Shown: positions 17,044 through 24,792 of the stretch, one piece after another
Layout: every line of letters starts with the position of its first letter
Numbering within the stretch: the stretch's first letter is position 1
Source of the DNA: Coemansia sp. RSA 1804
Taxonomy: Eukaryota > Kickxellomycota > Kickxellomycetes > Kickxellales > Kickxellaceae
Direction: 5' to 3'
Assembly (NCBI GenBank): GCA_027578815.1
Contig: JANBTH010000214.1
Span: forward strand, 1-26,469
Length of the DNA: 26,469 nt
Notes under the pieces: model-generated
The model's input: only the letters and a program-made list of their open reading frames with translations
The model's database searches: none
What the model was told of the DNA's origin: nothing
Program-made: the position numbers and the translations under genes

Positions 17044-19632
17044 TGTTTTGGGTGTGTGGTCAAAAATATAATATAATATAATACGCTTGCTTTAATGCTA
17101 CTATTAATTAAAACACAATACAAAAAGCCTCTCTTAAAACCGACAGATAATAAAGGAATAAAAAAGAACGAAAATAAAAGAAGAGTAGGAAACAGAAATG
17201 TAAAATATAAAACATTAGGTGTCCCTTTTTCCCTCTCCTCTTCCTCCTTTTCATGGCAACCAAGCCCTATTTAGTACAAAATTTGGCTCTGTCAGCCCTA
17301 TTTTTCTTTTTGGCTGCTGCCTTTTTTGAGTATTCTCAAATGGACGAGGAAAACACACACGCTAAACAAATACACTCCCTTTTCTTCCTCATGTTTTTTT
17401 ACAAAGGAAATAAAATAAGTGCAAGGCCCCAAAAATGCAAGGATGTTGTGGTTTTTTTGTGTTTTTGTGTTGCGTGGAATTGCCCTTTCTAAGAAGAAAA
17501 AAACAACATTTTTCTTTTCTTTTTCTCGTTGCTGAGATAAAAAACTTGTATCCTGGAAAGAAAAAGGAGGTAGCAAGCCAGGTTGTCATACAGAATCTGA
17601 ATTGCAATGTGGCCCACCAAGCCAACCCACCCCCTCCTCATCTCATTCCACCTTTTCTTTTATGCGTTTGATAAGTTTTTCCCTTTGTAGGTCACCACCC
17701 CCTCCTTCTTAAGCGCTCACATCATCCCCGCCTCCCGCACACACACTTGCATTCTAACATGCTTTTTTATTTCAGTTGCAAAGTTGGGTGGAAGTAATAA
17801 AAAGATGAATAATTCGTGTCAATCTCTCCAAGCACTGACATTCTTGTACTTTTAAAGAAGGTTTTATTTTGTTCCCATCCGGGATTTTTTCCTTTTGAAA
17901 GGTGCACATGTGCGTTGCACTTGTCGATCGTTTTCTTTGTACTGGAATGGAAGGCGACTAGTTTTTTTTACCCCTTTGTAAAAGAAGATGTTATTTTAAA
18001 AATAAAAATAAAATAAACGACAGAAAAAGGGACATTCGTTCTACGCATGTAATCTGCACATACAGCAAAAACACACACTTACATTACACCGACCGAGTTT
18101 ATCTAATATATTATGCGCATTGCCTACGATTTTTTTTAATTTTTCTTTATGCTTCCATGTGTATATGTCTTTTTTTGTACCAACAACGTGTATGTAATTA
18201 TATGTCTTTACCGCTCTAGACTATACCCTTTTTACAAAGAACTATCACATAATCGAGGGGAGCTAGAGGAGCAGTGTGAGAAGAAGGAGGAGGAGGAGAT
18301 CCACATATTGACATTGTATTCTGGGCGGGGGCGGGTTTTTTGTTTTCCTTCTATCTATGGGCTTTGTATGGAAACACTGAGAGATTCGGTGCTAGTGTCG
18401 GTGTGCTTACGGGATCCACATGGATTGAATATTTTTCTGTGAGTGGAAGGTAGAAAGAAAGTAGGGAATATTGCGTGTTGCATTTGTTTTGTTGTTGTTG
18501 TTCCTTTCTTCTTTCGATTGATTCTATTGATCATGCCTTTATTGAGCTCATTTACAAAAGCAGGATATACAAGTGGAATAATCGCAAACGACCTGTTTTT
18601 TACCTTTTCTTTTACCCCTTGCTTTGAAACAGGTTGTGTGCAATGGCGGCCATTTGAATATGCCAAGTAAGGGGGTGTGCTTAATTGGCGGATGCATATT
18701 TGTGAAACTACACTATCAATTGTTCTTTTCTGTTGTTGTTTAAAACAATGCTCGATAATTACATTAGAACAAAGAGATTCATTCCAGATTTGCAGCAAGA
18801 ACAACAACACTGGAATAAATAAAGGTATCAACCAGGTGACATGCACGGGATGCGCGATGCTTTCGTGTCTTTAAGCGAGAGTGGGCGAATGGAAATTACC
18901 GCGTGTGGCACGAGAACTGGCAATGGTGGGAAAATAAGAATGTGCAATGTTGTTTTCTTTTCTGTTTGCTTGTTTAACATTGCGCTCGGTCTCTTCTTGG
19001 ACCGATCAGCAAGCAAAAAAGAAGCAGCAGCGGTATATAAGCGGAGCGCCCCCCAAGAAGGATGCGGGCTAGAAAGAAAGGAAAGTCTGCGCCATTGGAA
19101 TTGCCTTTTAAGAACAGAAAAGCCACCCCCGTGCCTAGCAGCAACAACCCTTTACGTTGCTCAAATGTAGGAAGAGAAGGAGAAGGGCTAATCGCATTGC
19201 TTCTTTTAGCCACGATAGCGGGACATACAGGTTTTGTTTCCTTTCGAAAAAAGGCATACGAGGGCGGAAAAAAAGTCAGCTAACAGGTGGATTGGATTAT
19301 ATTTTCCTTATTCGTATTGAGCATAACGATGATAAAAATAAACAAACAAACAAACAAACAAAAAAAAGGTTCGTTCAGATTTCCATATTTCCATATATGG
19401 AAGAGAGTGGTTCTTTTCTCCACCCACAATATTTTTCTTTGTAAACAATATCAGAAAAGGGAGGGTGAGTTTCTAGATTCGTTCTGCTTCGGTATCACTC
19501 TTACACTAACTTTCTTATTTTTGCAGAAAGAAAAGCCGACACTCGGGTCTGTTTTGTTTTTTTTCTTCTTTAGATCTACAGCATCTACCACAGCCCGCAG
19601 ACTGTGCAAACAAAAAGAAGAAAGGAGGAGGA
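17044..19632. other. gene-poor 2.6-kb region; 3' part is the YAE1 leader
   Basis: No gene is recognised between 17044 and about 19000. It is AT-rich with T, A and CA runs, and the overlapping small frames on both strands are Phe/Lys/Cys-rich without domains. At 19034 there is a strong TATA box. From there to 19632 the sequence reads as a long 5' UTR of YAE1. It contains one convincing intron: donor GTGAGT at 19465, branch CACTAAC at 19504-19510, acceptor TTTTTGCAG ending at 19526, with a second pyrimidine-rich acceptor ending at 19573. Confidence 0.5.
19034..19041 (+). promoter_or_regulatory. TATA box, probable YAE1 promoter
   Basis: TATATAAG in the context GGTATATAAGCGG, almost identical to the TATA context of the transporter at 24619. 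The nearest recognisable gene downstream is YAE1, about 590 bp away, reached through a leader with an intron. Confidence 0.5.
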
Positions 19633-20154
19633 ATGAGCAACAGCAGCAGAGATACCGAGGACGACGTGTGGGACACCGACACAGAGAAGGAGGCGGCAGA
19701 GCGGAGGATAGGCGAGCGCTCGCTGCGCAGACTGGAGGGCACGTTCGTGACTGCCGGGTACTCAGACGGCGTGGAGGCGTCCAAGTACGAGAACATGCAG
19801 ACGGGATTTGATCAGGCGCTGGATTACGCGCTGCCGCACGGCCGCCACGCGGGCCGGCTGCTGGGACGGCTGGTGGCGTACCGCGAGATCCACGGTCGCT
19901 CGGCAACCGGCGCCCATTCCGACTCCGATTCGGCGTTGATCGCGGCGGTTGATTCGGCGATCGCGCGGCTCCGCGCCCTGGAGTCGCGCTCGGTCCTCAT
20001 GGGATCCAAGAGCTGTGCGTCGGATAGCTGCAGCTGCAGCAGCGGTGGTGGTGGTGGTGGTGGTGGAGCGGGGACACTGTCGCAGACGTATGTTGCGGTG
20101 GTCCAGGAGGCCGAGGCATTGGTCTCCCGGCTGGCTGTGGGCGGAGACAAATGA
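19633..20154 (+). CDS. YAE1: Yae1-family protein (adaptor for Rli1/ABCE1 Fe-S maturation)
   Basis: 173 aa. In yeast, Yae1 with Lto1 links the cytosolic Fe-S targeting complex to the ribosome-recycling ATPase Rli1. The N-terminus has the family start DDVWDTDTE (10-18). The deca-GX3-type helix follows at about 40-82: TAGYSDGVEASKYENMQTGF, then DQALDYALPHGRHAGRLLGRL, with glycines at three-to-four residue spacing. The C-terminal half is variable, with an eight-Gly run (GGT repeats, 20043-20066) and a Cys/Ser stretch CASDSCSCSS. Yae1 is preferred over Lto1 because of the DVWD start. The gene is convergent with the Met-rich gene at 20278, and their poly(A) signals are interleaved. Confidence 0.85.
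   Translation: MSNSSRDTEDDVWDTDTEKEAAERRIGERSLRRLEGTFVTAGYSDGVEASKYENMQTGFDQALDYALPHGRHAGRLLGRLVAYREIHGRSATGAHSDSDSALIAAVDSAIARLRALESRSVLMGSKSCASDSCSCSSGGGGGGGGAGTLSQTYVAVVQEAEALVSRLAVGGDK
20043..20066 (+). repeat. GGT trinucleotide run (poly-Gly) in YAE1
   Basis: GGT units encode a poly-Gly linker in the C-terminal, poorly conserved half of the Yae1 protein. Confidence 0.85.
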
Positions 20155-20203
20155 GCAGAGCAGTAAAAAAAAATAAGAATGACAGGAGATGGTAGTGCGG
20201 TTT

Positions 20204-20209
20204 TTTATT
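20204..20209 (-). terminator. poly(A) signal of the 219-aa Met-rich gene
   Basis: AATAAA on the minus strand, 69 bp past the stop codon at 20278. Confidence 0.55.
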
Positions 20210-20256
20210 TGAGGATTCCGTTTTGCTGAGAAACATAGAACTAGAAAAGAAACGGG

Positions 20257-20262
20257 AATAAA
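20257..20262 (+). terminator. poly(A) signal of YAE1
   Basis: AATAAA 103 bp past the YAE1 stop. It lies beyond the minus-strand signal at 20204, so the two convergent 3' UTRs should overlap. Confidence 0.5.
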
Positions 20263-20277
20263 ACGGGAATGGAGGAT

Positions 20278-20937
20278 TCAGTGGGTGCAGGTGGTGGATG
20301 GAGCGGCTGGCTGAGGCTGCGATGGGGCCATTGGCATCGACATCGACATCGACATTGGCATCGACATGGACGAGGTCATCGGCATGGATTTCGACGCTGG
20401 CATAGTCGACATAGCCATAGGCATGGTCATAGAGGATGACATGGGCATCGACATCGACATCGACATCGACGCTGGCATAGACTTCGACGCAGGCATAGTC
20501 GACATGGCCATAGGCATGGTCATAGTCATGGTCATCGACTTTGTGGCCACCTTGGGCACCGACGTAGGCACGGCGGGCGGAATCAGCACGGTGACCGACG
20601 ATGTGGGAAGCATGGGGGCCGGAGGCAACGCCGGCGCCGGCGCATTGGTGTAGGGCCGAGGAGCGGGAGAGGCGGGAACAGGGGCGGGAGGAAGCGCTGG
20701 CGGCTGCTGCCACTTTGGCGTGGGCGACGCCGAGGCTGCCATCCACGACGATGCGGAGCTGGCCGGTGTGCTTGCAGCGCTTGCGCAGCCGCTGTCGCCG
20801 CCCGGCCCGTTGACTACGACGTCAGGGCACGCCGATACTTCAAGGCCCAGGTTGCCCAGCAGCGCTGGAACAAGCGCGGCCGCGCCGATGCTGGCGAACG
20901 CTGCAACTGCGCCGGTGACCTTGAAGATTCCTACCAT
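20278..20937 (-). CDS. secreted methionine-rich repeat protein (219 aa), paralogue A
   Basis: No family is recognised. Residues 1-20 form a signal peptide. The mature N-terminus has LLGNLGLEVSACPD (26-39), a Gly-rich turn and GCA at 50-52, a pattern shared with the neighbour at 21596-22579. A Pro/Ala/Ser-rich linker (53-130) follows. Residues 135-203 are 39% Met (27 of 69), in alternating MSMSM, MPM and MTMTM strings. Within it a 17-residue unit at 139-155 (MTMPMAMSTMPASKSMP) recurs exactly at 170-186. The tail ends CTH. There is no GPI signal or membrane helix after the signal peptide. Alternating Met motifs in secreted or extracellular segments are known Cu(I)/Ag(I) ligands (Ctr1 ectodomain, CusF, PcoC), so metal binding is a reasonable inference, unproven. 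Confidence 0.75.
   Translation of the reverse strand: MVGIFKVTGAVAAFASIGAAALVPALLGNLGLEVSACPDVVVNGPGGDSGCASAASTPASSASSWMAASASPTPKWQQPPALPPAPVPASPAPRPYTNAPAPALPPAPMLPTSSVTVLIPPAVPTSVPKVATKSMTMTMTMPMAMSTMPASKSMPASMSMSMSMPMSSSMTMPMAMSTMPASKSMPMTSSMSMPMSMSMSMPMAPSQPQPAAPSTTCTH
20380..20523 (-). repeat. internal tandem duplication, about 93-bp period, in paralogue A
   Basis: Two near-identical copies of a 51-bp segment, 20473-20523 and 20380-20430, offset by 93 bp. They encode the same 17 residues with only a few silent changes. Shorter hexamer repeats (ATGTCG, read as Met-Ser) fill the intervals. Confidence 0.9.
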
Positions 20938-21595
20938 TGTTCTTTCTTGTCTTGTCTTGCGGGTGCGGGTGTGTGTGTCTGGCGATGATAATCAACGAAC
21001 TTCAGGGGGAAAGGGGCAATAGTGATAGGATTTGTGTTGGAGAATGTTTAGTTTCTTTTGTTCCTGGGCGTGAAGGAGAGAGGGATCGGCGGAATCTGAA
21101 GACAATATATAATATTCTCGAATGTTCAGCAGTCGGCGCTTGTATTGGATTCAGGGGGGGGGAAAAGGAGAACGAACATGTAAATATTATTAATTCTCGA
21201 GGAAATAATAATTACAGCTTACTCTTTTATTAATGCGTTTTGTAGCAGTGGACCAGCAGCGTCACATTCTTCGTCATTTGCAGCCTGGAGTTGGCAGAGA
21301 ATGATGTCCTCTCTTCTACAGGGGCAGTATTTTTTCTCAAGGTTTTTTGTTGCTGTCGTTGCAAGAGAGAGAAAGAACCCGGGTAATTTTTCCATGGAAA
21401 TAAAAGTGAGGATGGATGTTGGGAAATGGTAACAGTAACGGGGTTATATTTATAGTATGGAAAAACGTTTCTGGGCCCTCCCATTGCAGGCCACAGAATC
21501 AAAGAGGATAAAAACAAAAACAAAAAACAAAGCATAACGTAGCGTAAAAGAAAGCAAAAAAGAGACATCACTGAATAAGACAATAGTCGGGGGAT
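20938..21595. other. spacer between the two Met-rich genes
   Basis: 658 bp: the promoter of paralogue A (A/T-rich TATA-like stretch at 21104-21116, about 170 bp upstream of its ATG) and the 3' UTR of paralogue B. A minus-strand AATAAA is at 21227-21232. A 117-codon frame at 21230-21583 has no recognisable features and is not supported. Confidence 0.45.
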
Positions 21596-22579
21596 TTAGA
21601 ACGAGTACTCGAAGAAGCCGGCGTTCCTGGTCTCGACCACCACCTCATGGCCTCCGTCGGGCAGCTGGATGGTTCGTGTTGCGGCTGTGGCAACATGCTG
21701 GAATCCCGGCGGCAGACTACTGCCAGCGGCCGCCATTCCTGCCTGCTGGTCAACGTGCGGCTGCCAGCTGGGCGGCGCTGGCATTTGCATTTGCATTGGC
21801 ATCGACATTGGCATCGCGGGTGGCATTGGCGCTGGCAGCGGCATCTTTGGTCTGGGCCGCGCCATCTCAGCCTGCATTCCCGCCACAGATGGCTCGGGCG
21901 CAGGTGTCACCCACACGCACTTTGCTGTTGGCATTATTGGCATTTGCATTGGCATCGACGGTGTTGGCGCCGGTATCTCTGGCTTCCGCTGCGTTTTCTC
22001 CGCCAGCAGCTGGCGCTCGCCCTCTTGCGCCTGTGTGGGAAACAGCTCGCCCAGCGGAATCATGCTGTATGCGTCGCTGGGCAGCTGCGACGACACCGAT
22101 GCGTCAGCGGCGGCCGACGGTTGCTGCGGGATCTCGATCAGCGCGCCGATCCCCTTGCTGACCGACTCCGACGCCGAAGATGAAGATGAAGATGAAGACG
22201 AAGATGAAGACGGGGTTGGTCTGGTGTTGGCTGCGCCTGCCGTCTGGCTGCCGCTGCCATTGCCATTGCCAGAGATGGGTGCACGTGAGCTGACATTGCT
22301 ACCGCTAGTGCTTGCCCGAGTAGATTGTGCGGCCGGCGGGTTCTGGCTTCCTTGCGCCATTGACACAGGCGCCTCGTAGTTTGCACATCCCAGATTGATT
22401 GTCTGCGCCAGCGGTTTCCCGCCCTGCCGGCCTCCTCCGCCGAGTCCAATATCAATGTCCGGGCACAAGTTCAGCTGGAGTTCCAGGTTTCCCAGCAGCT
22501 GAGTCAGCAGTGACCCGTGCGTCAGCGTCACTGCCATCGATGCAAAGGCGATAAGCGTTGGCGATACAGTAATCTTCAT
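21596..22579 (-). CDS. secreted methionine-rich protein (327 aa), paralogue B
   Basis: No family is recognised. The signal peptide is about residues 1-22. LLTQLLGNLELQLNLCPDIDIG (24-45) and a Gly-rich stretch lead to GCA (64-66), collinear with paralogue A. A Ser/Asn/Gly-rich linker holds a 12-Ser run (124-135). An intermediate segment (136-205) contains IGALIEIP and AYSMIPLGELFP. Met-rich blocks follow: MPMQMPIM (209-216) with Cys221 after it, and MPPAMPMSMPMQMQMP (252-267). Unlike A, it ends in a strand-rich segment, TIQLPDGGHEVVVE then FFEYSF (303-327). No anchor is visible. Secretion is supported by the sequence; Cu(I) binding or a surface role is inference. The tandem orientation with A points to an old duplication. 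Confidence 0.75.
   Translation of the reverse strand: MKITVSPTLIAFASMAVTLTHGSLLTQLLGNLELQLNLCPDIDIGLGGGGRQGGKPLAQTINLGCANYEAPVSMAQGSQNPPAAQSTRASTSGSNVSSRAPISGNGNGSGSQTAGAANTRPTPSSSSSSSSSSSSASESVSKGIGALIEIPQQPSAAADASVSSQLPSDAYSMIPLGELFPTQAQEGERQLLAEKTQRKPEIPAPTPSMPMQMPIMPTAKCVWVTPAPEPSVAGMQAEMARPRPKMPLPAPMPPAMPMSMPMQMQMPAPPSWQPHVDQQAGMAAAGSSLPPGFQHVATAATRTIQLPDGGHEVVVETRNAGFFEYSF
22175..22210 (-). repeat. TCT/TCA serine-codon run in paralogue B
   Basis: Twelve consecutive serine codons made of TCT, TCA and TCG, an imperfect GATGAA hexamer repeat on the plus strand. Confidence 0.85.
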
Positions 22580-23288
22580 TCTTTCGTATGTGTGTTTGGT
22601 TGGTTGGGATATAAAGTGACGTGTCGTTACAAAAAATATATGTACTGAATGAAGGTGGGGTGGTTACGAAGAAAAATATAGATAAAGGAGGGAGTATGTC
22701 GAAGAACTACTAGAACGTTTTGGACGGCTTTAGTTAACAAACATTCCTACTTGCTTGCTGGACATGCAATTCTTTTTATATCTACCACATGCAGAGCATC
22801 AACGAAATGGACTGAAATAAACATACAAGAACATTTTATTCCCCTTTTTAGCTCAATAGTCAATATGCTGATAATAATAGCAATATGACACTTGTTTTCT
22901 TTGCTCTACAAGTAAACAAACATGGCCATCTCCTCCCAACGTTGTAGTACATTTAACTTTTTTATCTGCATCACAAGAGTGCGCAGTAGTTGGTTTTTTA
23001 TTTTAAACAGGCTGTGTGTAAACATCTTTTATAATATTTTTACGAACAAGACAACAACAACAACAACAAAAGACTGCTCGCTAAATACACGCAGTAATGG
23101 TGATTTCTTCCTTGATCCCATACGCCTATCTCAGATTAGCCTTGCTATAAGCTAATCTCGCAAATGACAATACAGGCTCTTGTTTACCTATTCTGATGGC
23201 CCCGTTACTGCTAACGTTTCTCAACTTTAATTATTTTTTCCACTTTTCTCATATTCATGTTGTTGTTCTCTTTTTAGCACCAATATCT
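22580..23288. other. divergent promoter region of Met-rich paralogue B and THYN1-like gene
   Basis: 709 bp between the divergent start codons. It holds a TATA box for paralogue B at 22774-22780, an ACA/AAC microsatellite at about 23051-23069, and an inverted pair of TAAGCTAATC/AGATTAGC segments at about 23131-23158. I see no coding region here. Confidence 0.5.
22774..22780 (-). promoter_or_regulatory. TATA box candidate for Met-rich paralogue B
   Basis: TATAAAA followed by AG on the minus strand, about 195 bp upstream of the ATG at 22579. Confidence 0.5.
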
Positions 23289-24004
23289 ATGCCACCGCTA
23301 CGTCGTTCTGCTCGTATGCTCCACCGTTCGCCAAATGCAAGTGCACATCTATACCACTCCACCTCACTATGTTCCACATGTTTGTTCAGAGTAAAGGATA
23401 CTCGTATTTTGGGGTGCTGCAATTAATTAACCAATCTTACCAACGCAATAACGTTTGTTTCCCTTGTATGCACTTTATTTATTTATTTAAACAAACAAAA
23501 CAAAGCCAAGAAAAGTAGTACTGGCTAATGAAGGCCGAGCCCGAGTCACGGATAGTCAAAGGAAAGGACGTAAAGTTCAGCATCGACGACCTCTGCCGCA
23601 TGGAGGACTCCACGTCCCCGTGGGACGGGGTGCGCAACTACGAGGCCCGAAACATCCTGCGCGACCAGATGAAGGCAGGCGACAAGGTTCTCTTCTACCA
23701 CTCCAACTGCAAGGTCCCCGGCGTAGCCGGCGTGGCCTCCATTGTGCGCGAAGGTTACCCGGATCACACTGCGTTTGATCCCGATCACCCCTACTATGAT
23801 CCCAAATCAAACAAGGAGTCCCCCAAGTGGTTTATGGTTGATGTCAAATTCGTCCGCAAGTTCGACAGCATTGTCAGTTTGGCCGAGCTAAAGTCACATG
23901 GCGAACTCAAGGATATGGCGCTGGTCAAGCGTGGCAGACTCTCGGTCCAGCCTGTTTGCGAGGACGAGTTTAACTTTATTCTGGGCTTGGCTGCTACGAA
24001 GTAG
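23289..24004 (+). CDS. THYN1-like EVE-domain protein, two exons
   Basis: EVE domains are PUA-like modules that bind modified bases; animal THYN1 is nuclear and linked to 5-hydroxymethylcytosine. Exon 2 (23519-24004) starts YWLMKAEPESR, matching the HWLMKSEPESR entry of THYN1. Later blocks are DVKFSIDDL, WDGVRNYEARN-LRD, FYHSNCKVPGVAG, EGYPDHTAFDP-HPYYDPKS, PKWFMVDVKFVRKF, LAELKSH and LSVQP. The TAC-TGG-CTA before the internal ATG 23528 shows the gene begins upstream. Proposed exon 1 is 23289-23390 (34 codons, MPPLRRSARM...), with intron 23391-23518 (GTAAAG...AAGTAG, phase 0), total 195 aa. Exon 1 is Arg/Ser-rich with almost no acids, like a mitochondrial presequence or basic nuclear tail. The EVE domain is certain; exon 1 is less so. 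Confidence 0.88.
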
Positions 24005-24792
24005 ATAGATCCGATCCTGCTTATTTTAATCCTCCGCAGTAATCAAGTAAATAATCAGGAAAATTATACGTTAGTTCGATTAATTATGCTTCCAGTTCAC
24101 ACATGGCAGATAAATGGTTTCGGGATTGGCCACCACTGAATTGCTGGCATCCACTTATCCACAACATTTGGATGTTTGGGGAGAAAGAGCGAAAAAAGGG
24201 CTTGCCAGCTTTCGTCCAGAATTCCGAGTTCCGTGGACATGCATGTATTTTTCTACTACTATTATCTCAATTACAAAGACCTTGAAAGTGACTATCACAC
24301 ACAATGAATAAGGTTATCTTTTCCCTGTTAGCCTCCTTTGCCCTGTAATGTTTGTTTGTTTGTGGTCGTTTCTTTTCACACACACACACCATTCATGCCC
24401 AGCTTCATTTGCAAAAAGGAAAACACCCTTCTATCGGATTTTCTTTGCTATTCTATTATGCTTTGTATTTCAATTTCCGGTGTCCGGCACACTAACACTA
24501 AAAGATGTTGGTCTTTATTTCCGTCTTTTTCTTTCTTTCTCTTTCTTTTAAATAAAATAGCACTACCTTTGTATTTCTATGATATTAGCTGAGATAGGTT
24601 TCTACACACAAGAATCAGTATATAAGCGCGCATCATTTTCTCCTTAATTGGCAAGAATAGAAACGTCCATCCACCAGATTTTATATTTATTTTTTCCTAT
24701 TTCTCTCAATCGCAGGGAGATTTCTTTTCATATTAGATACATAGAAAGAGAAGAAACGCCACCTGCGGAAGAAAAGAAAAGGGCAAGAAATC
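24005..24792. other. spacer and transporter promoter
   Basis: About 790 bp with no supportable gene. It contains (CA)n at 24379-24388 and CTTT-rich tracts near 24530-24550. The TATA box at 24619 is followed by a purine/pyrimidine-rich 5' leader. Short frames on both strands show no domain. Confidence 0.5.
24619..24626 (+). promoter_or_regulatory. TATA box of the MFS transporter gene
   Basis: TATATAAG in AGTATATAAGCGCG, 174 bp upstream of the transporter ATG. The extended core GTATATAAGCG matches that at 19033. Confidence 0.6.

Noticed and set aside
18841..19170. 109-codon frame near the gene desert's 3' end
   Set aside because: It runs through the TATA box at 19034, has mixed hydrophobic and Cys content and no family pattern, so it is not supported as a gene.
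20335..20535. Hexamer array read as a CRISPR or satellite
   Set aside because: There are no spacers of constant length, the unit is six bases in the reading frame, and it is a protein repeat in a eukaryotic gene.
23289..23342. Alternative donor GTGCAC at about 23341 for THYN1 exon 1
   Set aside because: It would leave exon 1 in phase 1, which does not join the phase-0 start of exon 2 (TAC TGG CTA).
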